The notes: generated by a model from the letters alone, not told the origin. A DNA stretch of 64,000 nucleotides from Paludisphaera mucosa (GCF_029589435.1 NZ_JARRAG010000001.1:1-64000); one strand, 5' to 3'; shown: positions 34,105 to 43,546, counted from the stretch's first letter. A program made the numbers and translations.

Positions 34105-35883
34105 TCACGCGCCTGAGGTCCAGGCCCCCAGGGTCACCGTGATGGTCGTCGTCCCGTCGGGGACGGGGTCGAACTTCGCGGGGACCTGGGCCTGGCCCGT
34201 GGGCGCGGGGGGGACCGGGCCCGGGTTCTCGTCGAAGCTGAACCCGTAGGCCATGGCCATCGGGGCCCCGGTCTTGGCGACGGCGGGCTTGGCCGGCCGC
34301 ACGAAGATCGGCGAGCCGCCGACCGTCGCGGTGTGCAGGAACAGCGAGAAGAGGTTCTGGGGCTGCCCGGGCGGATACCAGTTGGATTCGGTGCCCCAGT
34401 ATCGGGTCGTACTCCCGTCCGTCGAGGGGGTCATCGGCCCCGGCGCTCCGGTCGTGCCGGGGACGACCGCCACGCCCCGGTTGAGGGCCGAGACGATCTG
34501 GTTCTCGAGGTTCCCCAGGACGGCGATCTGGGCTCCGGTCACCCCTTGCTGCACGGCGTCGGCGAAGAGGCCCGCGCCGCCGAACACCATCGCGCCCCGC
34601 GTGAGCTTCATGGTGCCGGTGTAGGGGAGCTGCGAGAAGACGAGCTGATCGCCGGTGACGGCGAACGGCAGCGGGTTCTTCAGGGTGACGACGACCTTGC
34701 CCGACTTGTCCCGGGCGAGGCTCGTGACGAAGTTCGTGGCCAGGCCCGCCGCCTGGTCGAAGTACTGCCCGAACACGTACATCCCGGGCTTCAGGACGCC
34801 CGGCAGCGGGGCGTTGGTCAGGGTGATCTTGTTGAGCGCGGTGGTCGTGGCGGCGGTGATCGGCTTGCCGTTGGCGCCCAGGAAGACGTTGACCCCGACC
34901 GGGCTGAAGACCTTGAGGGTGTTGCCGCCCCCCTGGAACCGCAGCCCCCGGAGCATCACGGGCTTGCCGGTCACGGGATTGACCAGCGACCCATATTGAT
35001 AGGTCCCCGCCGTCGCCGTGTAGACGTTGGAGTCCGTCCCCTTGAGGCTCCACCCGCTCCGCGCGAAGAGGGTGCCGAGGGCGCGGTCGAAGACGCCGTT
35101 CAGCGGGCTGGCCGCGTTCGCCGGCAGCGGGTTGCCCCCCGCCGGCTCGATCAGGTAGGTGTACGGGTTCAGCAGCCCCTCGGACTGGCCGGCCGCCTTC
35201 GCCGACGCGGTCAGCTGGAGCGGCTTGTACATCGTCCGGCCCGAGGCCGACGCGAACGTCTGGAACTGCGAGATGACGGCCGCGCGGGTGCCGCTCGCGC
35301 CCGAGAGGGGCTGGCCCACCTGGCCGAGGCCGTCGTTCAGCGTCAGCGTGACCGGGAAGGCGAAGCCGTCGACCGTCGGGACGTCGATCGTCGGCCGGCC
35401 GCCGCCGGACGGCTGGGTGAGTTCGAGATACTGATACACATAGGGATAGGCGGGCGGGTTCGCCGGCTGCGTGCCGAATGGGAACGAGGGCGGGGCCTGG
35501 CCGCTGGGCACGATGAAGAGGTAGATGCGGCCGCCGTCGACCGGCTGGGTCGTGTCGATCTGGATCGTGCCGTACTCGCCCTGGCCCGACCCGACCTGGA
35601 AGCTGGGCACCGTGTCGCCGTGCGCCGCGAACGCGAGCGTCCCCGGCGACGAGCCCGGCTGGAGCGTCAGTCCGCTCCCCGTGGAAAAGCCGTCGACGTA
35701 GATCGAGTACTTGGCGGGGTCGAGCAGCGTGCCGTCGACCAGGGGCAGCGTGTAGGTCGACAGGACGGTCCGGGATTCGAGCCGCTCCGGACGGAACGCG
35801 GCCCGGCGGCGGGGACGTCGCGACGTCGAAGTCCGGGGGCCGAACGTCCGCTTCCACGTTGAAGCGAGAGAGGGAACGATCAT
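34105..35883 (-). CDS. Cell-surface protein with LEPR-XLL-type N-terminus and beta-1,3-glucanase (GH64)-like region
   Basis: A 592-residue exported protein from ATG 35883 (AGGAGA 6 bases upstream). Residues about 25-42 contain RPERLESRTVLS, the LEPR-XLL-type motif found at the start of many planctomycete surface proteins in place of a classical signal peptide. Residues about 43-250 resemble glycoside hydrolase family 64/thaumatin-like sequences: YSIYVDGFSTG, GRIYLFIVPSG, YQYLELTQ, DVPTVDGFAFPVTLTLND and SGTRAAVISQFQTF. The rest is Gly/Thr/Pro-rich beta structure with ANPP-type loops. The glucanase assignment is by remembered pattern and is moderate; catalytic acids were not located. Confidence 0.7.
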   Translation of the reverse strand: MIVPSLASTWKRTFGPRTSTSRRPRRRAAFRPERLESRTVLSTYTLPLVDGTLLDPAKYSIYVDGFSTGSGLTLQPGSSPGTLAFAAHGDTVPSFQVGSGQGEYGTIQIDTTQPVDGGRIYLFIVPSGQAPPSFPFGTQPANPPAYPYVYQYLELTQPSGGGRPTIDVPTVDGFAFPVTLTLNDGLGQVGQPLSGASGTRAAVISQFQTFASASGRTMYKPLQLTASAKAAGQSEGLLNPYTYLIEPAGGNPLPANAASPLNGVFDRALGTLFARSGWSLKGTDSNVYTATAGTYQYGSLVNPVTGKPVMLRGLRFQGGGNTLKVFSPVGVNVFLGANGKPITAATTTALNKITLTNAPLPGVLKPGMYVFGQYFDQAAGLATNFVTSLARDKSGKVVVTLKNPLPFAVTGDQLVFSQLPYTGTMKLTRGAMVFGGAGLFADAVQQGVTGAQIAVLGNLENQIVSALNRGVAVVPGTTGAPGPMTPSTDGSTTRYWGTESNWYPPGQPQNLFSLFLHTATVGGSPIFVRPAKPAVAKTGAPMAMAYGFSFDENPGPVPPAPTGQAQVPAKFDPVPDGTTTITVTLGAWTSGA

Positions 35884-35969
35884 CAAGCTCTCCTGTTCAT
35901 CGGAACGGCGATGGGGTCGAGCGAGCGAGACTCCCCCCGGGCTCGGACGGCGCGGGGGAAACCGACGTG

Positions 35970-36016
35970 CGGGCCGAACGAGACGCTCGGCCCGAAAATC
36001 CGTAGAAAATTCTACG
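35970..36016. promoter_or_regulatory. Two adjacent palindromes upstream of the LEPR-XLL gene
   Basis: CGGGCCGA (35970-35977) with its complement at 35987-35994, and a 16-base perfect palindrome CGTAGAAAATTCTACG at 36001-36016. The second lies about 118-133 bp upstream of the minus-strand start at 35883. It has the symmetry of a repressor site. It could instead be part of the terminator of the upstream HEAT gene. Confidence 0.4.
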
Positions 36017-36126
36017 ACGCCGCGCAGGCGAGCGGGAGGGTGTGGGTGGATCGACGCCGTGCGGCGTTGCCCGAAAACCACATGCGATGTTCCGGCCGCC
36101 TCGACCCGAGGGAGGGCCGAGGCCGG

Positions 36127-37758
36127 TCACTGGGATTTCGCGGCGGCGTGGGGATCGATTTCTCTGAGGGCCTCCTCCACGGCGATCTGGACGCGGCCGT
36201 AGGAATCGCGGGGCGTCCGTCGCAATTCCGGGATGGAGCCCGCGGCGAGCGGGCCGAACCGGCCCAGGGACCGGGCGGCGGCCTCCCGCGTGTAGACCCG
36301 ATCGGCCCGCAGCGCCGGGACGAGGGCCGCGACGGCCGCCGGGGCCGCCTCGCATCCGGGCGCGATGCGGCCCAAGGCCGATGCGATCGGGGTGCCGCAA
36401 TCGAAAGAGCCCGGGGTCGCGATCGCTTCCCCGAGCGCCGAGGCGAGGGCGAGGATGGCGCCCTCGGCCTCGCCCCCCATGAGGCCCAGCGCCTCGGCCG
36501 CGGCCGCCCGCACCGGGGGCCGCTTCGAGCGCAGGGCGGCCGTGAGCGCGGCGACGACCCGATCGCCGGAAGGCGCGCCCGGGGCGATCCGCGAAAGGGC
36601 CCGGCACGCTTCGCGGGCCAGTTCCTCCATCGCGGGGGCGTCGGCCGTCCCGTCCCCGGCCAGGCCGCGCTCCAGGGCGGCGAGGAGTTCGGGGATCGCC
36701 CCGGCGGCCTCGCCCCCCATCGATCCCAGGGCGTACGCCGAGGCGTCGCGCACCCGGGGCTTTTCCGACCGCAGGGCGGCCGACAGCGCGGCGACCACCT
36801 GGTCGCGCGCAGCCGCGCCCGGCGCGATCCGGGCGAGGGCCAGCGACGCATCGAAGGTCAAATCCGGCATCGCGAACGAGGCGGGGGCGTCTGCCGATTC
36901 CAGGCTCCCCTCGAAGGCCGAGAGGAGTTCGGGGATCGCCTCGGAAGCCTCCGGGCCGATGTTCCCCAGGATCATCGACGACGCGATCCGCCCTCGCGCG
37001 TCGGGACCCTTGAGCGCCGCGATCAGGTCCGGGACCACGGCCGGGGAAGGCTTCAGCTTCCGCAACGGCCCGCGATAGTGGTTCTCCCATTGGTCGTCGG
37101 CCGCGATCAGCCGGAGCAGGGGCGGGATCGCCGGGTCGAGGCCCGCGGAGAACTCCGAAAGCGCCCGGGCCGCGGCGTAGCGGACGGCGGGGAAGGGGTC
37201 GTCCAGGGCGGAGATCAGCTCCCGCGGCGCTCGGGAGCCCGGCGGCTTGCCGAAGGCCGCCAGGGCGTCGGCGGCCGCCGTCCGGACGGCCGGATCGGGG
37301 TCGGTCAGGCATTTCAGCACCCCCGCGGCCGCGGCCCGAGCCGGTTCGAGGAACGCGGCCCCCGCGCCGCCCTGCTCCCCGAAGGGCCCCGACGAGCCGC
37401 CTGCGTCGCCGGCCGTCTTCGTCACGAGCCAGGCGATGGAACGGGCGGCCGCCTCGCGGACCTGGGGCTGGACGTCGTCGGCCGCCCCGGCGAGGGCCGC
37501 GAGCGCCTTCCAGGAGTCGTCGGGACCCGCGTCTCCCAACCTCGCCGCCGCCTCGCGACGCACGTACGCGTCCTCCTCGCCCAGGGCCTGGATGTGGGCG
37601 TCGACGGCGGGGTCGCCGCGACGGCGCGTGAACACGTCGTGCGTCGCGGCCCAGAAGACGAGCGGGAGACAGGCGGCGGCGGCGATGGCGAGCACGGCGA
37701 GGCGCTGGCGACGCGTCAACGGCGTCCGACTCGAATCCGAGGAACTCCAGGTATCCAT
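36127..37758 (-). CDS. HEAT-repeat protein with an N-terminal membrane anchor
   Basis: A 543-residue protein from ATG 37758 (GGAGGAGG about 8 bases upstream). Residues 19-38 form one membrane helix (LAVLAIAAAACLPLVFWAAT). The rest is about 10 HEAT-like helical repeats with the signature R-x-A-A-A-x-A-L-G-x-x-G/P: examples are YVRREAAARLGDAGP, AVRTAAADALAAFG, PVRAAAAEALGLMGG and YTREAAARSLGRFGP. HEAT proteins are binding scaffolds. It starts 36 bp downstream of the fused amidohydrolase on the same strand, so the two are probably in one transcript. Confidence 0.88.
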   Translation of the reverse strand: MDTWSSSDSSRTPLTRRQRLAVLAIAAAACLPLVFWAATHDVFTRRRGDPAVDAHIQALGEEDAYVRREAAARLGDAGPDDSWKALAALAGAADDVQPQVREAAARSIAWLVTKTAGDAGGSSGPFGEQGGAGAAFLEPARAAAAGVLKCLTDPDPAVRTAAADALAAFGKPPGSRAPRELISALDDPFPAVRYAAARALSEFSAGLDPAIPPLLRLIAADDQWENHYRGPLRKLKPSPAVVPDLIAALKGPDARGRIASSMILGNIGPEASEAIPELLSAFEGSLESADAPASFAMPDLTFDASLALARIAPGAAARDQVVAALSAALRSEKPRVRDASAYALGSMGGEAAGAIPELLAALERGLAGDGTADAPAMEELAREACRALSRIAPGAPSGDRVVAALTAALRSKRPPVRAAAAEALGLMGGEAEGAILALASALGEAIATPGSFDCGTPIASALGRIAPGCEAAPAAVAALVPALRADRVYTREAAARSLGRFGPLAAGSIPELRRTPRDSYGRVQIAVEEALREIDPHAAAKSQ

Positions 37759-37794
37759 CGAGCGACCTCCTCCGCGATCAAACACCCGGACGAT

Positions 37795-40700
37795 TCACGG
37801 CCGGTTCGCCTCGAACGCGACGCCGCCGTCGACGATCGTATGACGCACCTTGGCCCCGAGGACGCCCGCCGGGGGCTGCTGGAACAGGTCGCGGTCGAAG
37901 ACGGTGACGTCGGCGCGGAAGCCGGGCTTGAGGACGCCCGAGCGCATCTCGGCGAAGGCGGCGTAGGCGGCGCCCGCGGTGAAGGCCCGCAGGGTCTCTT
38001 CCAGGCTCATGCGCTGGTCGGGATGCCAGCCGCCCTTCGGCTCGCCCGCGGCGTCCTGGCGGGTGAGGGCGGCGTAGAGGCCCCACTGGGGGTCGACGAC
38101 CTCGACGGGGAAGTCGCTGCCGAACGCCAGGCGGACCTTGGCGTCGAGGAACCAGCGCCAGGCGTACGCGCCGTCGACCCGGCCGGGGCCGAGCCGCGCG
38201 TCGGCCCAGCGCATGTCGTCGCTGGCGTGCGAGGGCTGCATCGACGCGATCACCCCCAGCTCGGCGAACCGGGCGACGTCCTGCCTGCGGACCACCTGCG
38301 CGTGCTCGATCCGCAGCCTCGGCTCGGTCGCCAGCGGGAACGCCCGGCGCGCCGCGGCGAAGGCGTCGAGGACGAGCGCGTTCCCCTTGTCGCCGATCGC
38401 GTGGACGGCGACCTGCCAGCCGTTCTCGATGGCCGCGGCGGTCGTCGCCTCCAGCGTCTTGGGGTCGATCAGGAGGAGCCCGACGTTGTGCGGGTCGTCG
38501 GCGTAGGGCTCGAAGAGCAGGGCCCCGCGCGAGCCCATGGCGCCGTCGATGAACAGCTTGATCGCCCGCATCTCGAACCGGCTCCCCGGGGTCGCGGGCC
38601 TGGGCGGCTTGCTCACGAACTCGACCTCGCGGCCGGCGGGGGGCGAGGCCATCGCGTAGACCCGCAGCTTGAGCGCGCCGCCTTGATCCAGCTCGCCGAA
38701 GACCTCGGCCTCGCGGGCGGAGACCCCCGCGTCGTGGACGCCGGTCAGGCCGTACGAGAGGATGCGGTCCTGGGCCGCCAGGATCCGCTTGCGGACGTCT
38801 TCACGCGAGGGCGGCGGCACGACCCGGCCGACCAACCCCATGGCGCCGTCGATGAAGACGCCCGAGGGCCGGCCGTCGGCCAGGTGGTGGATCTGGCCGT
38901 CGGACGGGGGCTGCGACGACGCGTCGACGCCCGCACGCCTCATGGCCTCGGTGCTGGCCCATCCGGCGTGGCCGTCGACCCGCGAGAGCCAGACCGCCCG
39001 CCCGGGCGCGGCGGCGTCGAGGACCGAGGCGTCCGGGAAGGCGCCGCCGGGCCAGAGGCTCTGGTCCCAGTTCGCCCCCAGGACCCAGGCGTCGGCGGGC
39101 AGGCCGGCGGCGTGCTCCTTGACCCTTCGCGCCACCTCGTCGAGCGACTTGACGCCCCGGAGGTCGAGTTGGAGCAGGCTGGCGCCGAGCGACTCGATGT
39201 GGCCGTGGGCGTCGACGAGGCCGGGCGTCGCGAGCGTCCCGGGGGCCTCGACCAAGCGGGTCGACGGCCCTTTCCAGGCGAGCCCCTCGTCGCGCGAGCC
39301 GACGGCGACGATCGCGCCGGCGCGGGCCGCAAGGGCCTCGGCCCAGGGCCTGGCGGGGTCGCCGGTCCAGATCCGGCCGGGGAGCAGCACGAGGTCGGCC
39401 GGGCCGTCCTTCTTGAGCCGCAGCGCGCGGCCGGGGAGCCTGTCGTCGGGCCCGGGGTAGTCGGGCCGCTTGCCGTCGGCGACGACCGCGACGCCGTTGA
39501 CGAACACGAAGCGGGCGCCCTCCGCGTACTTCATCGGCTCCTCAAAGGTGGCGGCGTCGCGGAAGGTCTTCGGGTCGAAGACCACGAGGTCCGCGTACGC
39601 GCCCGGCCGCACGACGCCGCGGTCGCACAGGCCGAGGATGGAGGCCGGCAGGCCCGCGTTGGCGCGGACGGCCTGTTCGAGCGTGAGGACGTGCTCGTCC
39701 TCGGCATAGCGGATCTTGCGCGGGAAGGTGCCGAACGACCGCGGGTGCGGGCGGGCCCCGTCGTCGATCTCGCCGCGGGCCGAGCCGTCGGAGGCGGTGG
39801 CGACGAACTCGGACCGCATCACGGCCCGGACCTCGTCCTCGCTCATGCTGAAGTTGATCGCCTGCGTCCCGCCGTGGCGCTGGACGTCGAGCACGACCTC
39901 GATGGGCGTCGTCCCTTCCTCCTTCGCGATCGTCTCCAGGTCCTTGCCTACGCGGCTGGGCTTGGGGGCGTAGGTCGTCAGGCGGATGGCCGCGCCCCCC
40001 ATGCGCTCGTCCAACTCGCGCTGGATTTCTTCGCGGAGCTTGGGCCCTTGCACGGGGTCGTCGGCGAGCTTGGCGAAATCCTCCTTGCTCACGCGGACGG
40101 CCCAGTGGGGGACGACCATCGCGCCGAGCGACGTGCTGGAGGCGACGTACGGGTACTGGTCGGCGGTCGCGACGCGGCCTTTGGCGCGGGCCTCGGCGAT
40201 CTTAGCCAGGGCCTGGGCCGTCTTGCCCCAGTTGCGTCGGCCGCTGGCCTTGAGGTGGGAGATGTGCACCGGCGCGCCCGACTGTTCGCCGATCGCCAGG
40301 GCCTCGTCGACGGCTTCGAGCAGCCCTCGCTCCTCGTTGCGGATGTGGCTGGCGTAGATCCCGCCGTAGCCGTGGACGAGCTTCGCCAGCTCGACCAGCT
40401 CGGCGGTGCGGCCGTATCGGCTGGGGACGTAGATCAGGCCCGTCGACATCCCCCACGAGCCGGCGTCCATCGCCTGCTTCGCCAGCTCCTTGAGCTTCGC
40501 CATCTCCTCGGCGGTCGGTTCGCGGTCCTCGACGCCCAGCACGGCCCGGCGGAGCGCGCCGTGGGGGATCAGGTGGACGACGTTCGACCCCGCGCCGACG
40601 GCGTCGATCCGGGCGAAGTACTTCGCCACGTCGATCGGCCCCATCCCGCAGTTGCCGGTGACGATCGTGGTGACGCCCTGGGTGATGTAGTTGAGGTTGA

Positions 40701-41019
40701 GCCGGCCCTTCGCGGCCACGATGCCGTCGTCGGAGTGGGTGTGCAGGTCGATGAAGCCGGGGGCGACGACCAGGCCGGCGGCGTCGATCGTCCGCGACCG
40801 GGCCAGGGCCGCGAGGTCGCCGACGGCGACGATGCGATCGCCCCGGATCGCGACGTCGGCCGTCCGCCGGGGCGAGCCGGAGCCGTCGACGAGCGTCCCG
40901 CCGCGGATCACCACGTCGGCCGGAAGCTCCTCGGCCCGCGCGGGCCCCGCGACCCAGCAGGCCAGCGCCGTCAGGCCGGCGACGACGCGCAGGCCCCGAT
41001 TTCGTCCAAGGGTGATCAT
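37795..41019 (-). CDS. Fusion of D-aminoacylase and YtcJ-like amidohydrolase
   Basis: A 1074-residue secreted protein (signal peptide about residues 8-29) with two complete amidohydrolase barrels. Residues about 35-530 match N-acyl-D-amino-acid deacylase: DLHTHSDDG (His93, His95), TGNCGMGP (Cys124), ASHIRNEE (His225), ISHLKASG (His255) and ATASDGSARG (Asp411). Residues about 540-1074 match the YtcJ-like/LAF3 family: VDAHGHIESLG (His605, His607), RVDGHAGW, IDGAMGSRGA, VHAIGDKGN, IEHAQVV and FGSDFPVE. Both metal sites look intact. Each half alone is a normal gene length. No stop or frame change lies between them. The start at 41019 has AGAGGA 7 bases upstream. Confidence 0.92.
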   Translation of the reverse strand: MITLGRNRGLRVVAGLTALACWVAGPARAEELPADVVIRGGTLVDGSGSPRRTADVAIRGDRIVAVGDLAALARSRTIDAAGLVVAPGFIDLHTHSDDGIVAAKGRLNLNYITQGVTTIVTGNCGMGPIDVAKYFARIDAVGAGSNVVHLIPHGALRRAVLGVEDREPTAEEMAKLKELAKQAMDAGSWGMSTGLIYVPSRYGRTAELVELAKLVHGYGGIYASHIRNEERGLLEAVDEALAIGEQSGAPVHISHLKASGRRNWGKTAQALAKIAEARAKGRVATADQYPYVASSTSLGAMVVPHWAVRVSKEDFAKLADDPVQGPKLREEIQRELDERMGGAAIRLTTYAPKPSRVGKDLETIAKEEGTTPIEVVLDVQRHGGTQAINFSMSEDEVRAVMRSEFVATASDGSARGEIDDGARPHPRSFGTFPRKIRYAEDEHVLTLEQAVRANAGLPASILGLCDRGVVRPGAYADLVVFDPKTFRDAATFEEPMKYAEGARFVFVNGVAVVADGKRPDYPGPDDRLPGRALRLKKDGPADLVLLPGRIWTGDPARPWAEALAARAGAIVAVGSRDEGLAWKGPSTRLVEAPGTLATPGLVDAHGHIESLGASLLQLDLRGVKSLDEVARRVKEHAAGLPADAWVLGANWDQSLWPGGAFPDASVLDAAAPGRAVWLSRVDGHAGWASTEAMRRAGVDASSQPPSDGQIHHLADGRPSGVFIDGAMGLVGRVVPPPSREDVRKRILAAQDRILSYGLTGVHDAGVSAREAEVFGELDQGGALKLRVYAMASPPAGREVEFVSKPPRPATPGSRFEMRAIKLFIDGAMGSRGALLFEPYADDPHNVGLLLIDPKTLEATTAAAIENGWQVAVHAIGDKGNALVLDAFAAARRAFPLATEPRLRIEHAQVVRRQDVARFAELGVIASMQPSHASDDMRWADARLGPGRVDGAYAWRWFLDAKVRLAFGSDFPVEVVDPQWGLYAALTRQDAAGEPKGGWHPDQRMSLEETLRAFTAGAAYAAFAEMRSGVLKPGFRADVTVFDRDLFQQPPAGVLGAKVRHTIVDGGVAFEANRP

Positions 41020-41080
41020 GCGGTGATCCTCTTTCAGCCCGATCGGATCCGGCCGCCGGGCCTGGTCCCGCGGCGGCGCG

Positions 41081-43546
41081 TCACCCGAGGTTACCGGAGG
41101 GGCGAGGATCGGCGGAAGGGGCGGCCGCGGAGGCCGCGACGTCGGACGCGGGTGCGGGCGCGGCCGGCGCGGGGGTCGTCGCGACGAGGGCCGGGGGGCG
41201 TCGCCGCCGCCGCTCGCCCAGGGTGAGGCAGGCGGGGAGCAGCAGCAGGTTCCCCAGCGTGCTGCCGCCGGTGGCGACGGCCACCATCGTGCCGAAGTTG
41301 ACGAACGGCTCGAATTCGCTCGTCCGCAGGGCGAGGAAGCCGACGGCCACCGCCAGGCTGGAGAGCAGCACCCCCGGCCCCGACACCGCGTAGCTGGCGA
41401 ACAGGCTGCGGCGGAACCCGCGCGTCTTGCGCAGCCTGTGGTACTGGATCAGGCAGTGGAACGTGTCGTCGACCGAGAGCCCCAGCGCCACGCTCGCCAC
41501 CAGCGCCGTGGCGATGTCCAGCTTGATCGAGAGCCAGCCCATCAGGCCCAGGACGAAGGCCACCGACAGCAGGGTGGGCAACAGCGCCAGGGCGGCCAGG
41601 GCGGGGCTGCGGAAGGCCAGGGTGAGCATCGCCAGGATGCCGAAGGCCGACCAGGCGAACGTGCTCCACTGGGTCGCGACCACGCCCTCGGTCGTCTTGG
41701 TCATCAGGTACGACAGGCCCGTCAGGTAGGCGTCGGGGCCGAACTCGGCGCGGGCGGCGTCCTCGGCGCGGCGGAAGATCGACGCCTTGGTCGCGGCCGG
41801 CTGCTGTTCGAGCAGGCGGACGAGGATCCGCGTCTGCTTGGCCTCGGGGTTCCAGAAGTTCCGCAGCAGCGAGGCCTGGGGCGAGGCCGCGATCAGGTCG
41901 AGCTTGTCGGCCAGCACGCGGGCGCGGGCGTCGGGGGCGAGCGCCGCGATCCGGCCGTCGGGGTCCAGCACGGTCGCCAGCGAGAGCACCTGCGCCACGG
42001 CCCGGGGGTCCTCGGGCGTCAGGCCCCGGATCACGCCGCCGACCCGTTCGAGCTTCGCCACGGCGTCGAAGTCCAGGGTCGACCCGACCGGGGCGACGAT
42101 CTCGACGAGGCCGATGCCGCCCAGCTTGGACTCGACCCGCTTGTAGTCGCGGACCACCCGCGTCGCCGGCTTGAACAGGTTGATGTAGTTGGTCTCATAC
42201 GTGAGCCGGAACATGCCGACCGCCAGCGGCAGCGTCACGGCGGCGACGGTCGCCACCACGATCGTGGGTTGGCGGTGGACCAGCAGCGTGAGCCGGTTCA
42301 TCGCCGCCGAGACCCGCGATTTCGACCCCTGGCGGACCGGGATTTCCATGGGGAAGGGGGGCAGCATGGCCACCGGCGCGAGGGCCATCACGAGCACCGC
42401 GGCGATCAGCGTGCAGCTCCCCAGGATCGCCCCGAACTGGCGGATCGGCATCACGTCGCTGGTGACGAGCGCGAGGTAGCCGATGGCCCCCGTGGCGGCC
42501 GTCCAGAGGATCGGCGTCAGGACCGCACGCAGCGTCGTCCGCGCCGCGGGGCGGGGGGCCATCTTGCGGCGGTCGTCGCGGAAGTGGATCGCCAGGTGGC
42601 TCGCCGCCGGCATCGTGAGCACGATGATCTGGGCCACGAGCGGCCCTCCCGACAGCGACAGCCGGATCCCCAGGGCGTGCAAAAGCGCCTCGGTCGCCAG
42701 CCAGACCGTCCAGCCGGCGACGATCGGCACGATCGCCCACCAGACGCTGCGCACGGCCGAGAGCGTGACGAGCGCGATCAGGATCATCCCGACCGCCGCC
42801 AGCCGCCGGCCGTCGATCTCGATCGAGGCGAAGCCGTCCGCCAGCAGGACGGGCGGGCCCACGACCGCGGGCCGGGCCAGTCCGTGCCGGGCGGCGAACG
42901 CGTCGGCCTTCTCGCGGAGCTGGCGCACGGTCGCGACGACGTCGTGCTCGTTGGTCTTCCGCAGGCGGGCGACGACCGCCGTCGTCGTCGCGGTCGGGTC
43001 GATGAGCGTGCCGACGAACAGGGCGTTCTTGACCAGCCGCTCCTGGATCGCCGCCCGCCGCGCGGCGTCGGCCCCCCGCACGGCCCCGCCGACGGTCATG
43101 CTGTTCGTCTTGAGGTCGATGTTCTTGACGGCCCGCCGGGCCGCGTCCATCGCCGGCTTGCGCGCGAAGTTCGGCAGCTTGTCGAGCGTCAGCAGGGCGT
43201 CGTCGAGCGCCCAGACCAGCGGCATGGCGTCGATCGACTCGACCCGCACCACGCCGGGGATCGCGGCCGGCGAGACCGCCGCGGCCAGCTCGGCGGCGCG
43301 GTCCACGCCGGCCGCGCTGACGACCTCGGGGTCGTCGTAGACCAGGAAGACGAAGTTGTCGTCGCCGAAGGTCGCGGCGGCGTCCTGATAGACCCTCATC
43401 GCCGGGTCGTCCTCGGCGAAGAACGATCCGATCGACTGCTCGTAGCCGACGCGCTCGCCGAAGACGACCAGGTAGGCCAGCAGCGCCAGGACGATCGACC
43501 CGACGACGTAGCGCGAGCGCAGCAGGATTTCGATCACGGCGGCCAA
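41081..43546 (-). CDS. MMPL/RND-family exporter (HpnN-like)
   Basis: An 821-residue membrane protein starting at TTG 43546 (GAGAAGG 4 bases upstream). Two sets of helices with an RND-like plan: helix 1 (VGSIVLALLAYLVVFG), a large periplasmic loop (about 40-250), helices 2-6 with LSGGPLVAQIIVLTMPAA, a second loop and helices 7-12, including ALVASVALGLSVDDTFHCLI, in which a pair of Asp replaces the usual proton-relay Asp. MMPL proteins export lipids such as hopanoids, glycolipids and siderophores. The C-terminal 45 residues are Ala/Pro-rich. It is 61 bp upstream of the fused amidohydrolase on the same strand. Confidence 0.9.
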   Translation of the reverse strand: MAAVIEILLRSRYVVGSIVLALLAYLVVFGERVGYEQSIGSFFAEDDPAMRVYQDAAATFGDDNFVFLVYDDPEVVSAAGVDRAAELAAAVSPAAIPGVVRVESIDAMPLVWALDDALLTLDKLPNFARKPAMDAARRAVKNIDLKTNSMTVGGAVRGADAARRAAIQERLVKNALFVGTLIDPTATTTAVVARLRKTNEHDVVATVRQLREKADAFAARHGLARPAVVGPPVLLADGFASIEIDGRRLAAVGMILIALVTLSAVRSVWWAIVPIVAGWTVWLATEALLHALGIRLSLSGGPLVAQIIVLTMPAASHLAIHFRDDRRKMAPRPAARTTLRAVLTPILWTAATGAIGYLALVTSDVMPIRQFGAILGSCTLIAAVLVMALAPVAMLPPFPMEIPVRQGSKSRVSAAMNRLTLLVHRQPTIVVATVAAVTLPLAVGMFRLTYETNYINLFKPATRVVRDYKRVESKLGGIGLVEIVAPVGSTLDFDAVAKLERVGGVIRGLTPEDPRAVAQVLSLATVLDPDGRIAALAPDARARVLADKLDLIAASPQASLLRNFWNPEAKQTRILVRLLEQQPAATKASIFRRAEDAARAEFGPDAYLTGLSYLMTKTTEGVVATQWSTFAWSAFGILAMLTLAFRSPALAALALLPTLLSVAFVLGLMGWLSIKLDIATALVASVALGLSVDDTFHCLIQYHRLRKTRGFRRSLFASYAVSGPGVLLSSLAVAVGFLALRTSEFEPFVNFGTMVAVATGGSTLGNLLLLPACLTLGERRRRRPPALVATTPAPAAPAPASDVAASAAAPSADPRPSGNLG

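Noticed and set aside
35911-41226. A 1771-codon open frame on the plus strand opposite the LEPR-XLL, HEAT and fused amidohydrolase genes
   Set aside because: It mirrors three well-supported minus-strand genes; its protein is Arg/Gly/Asp-rich with no family sequence. High GC gives long antisense frames.
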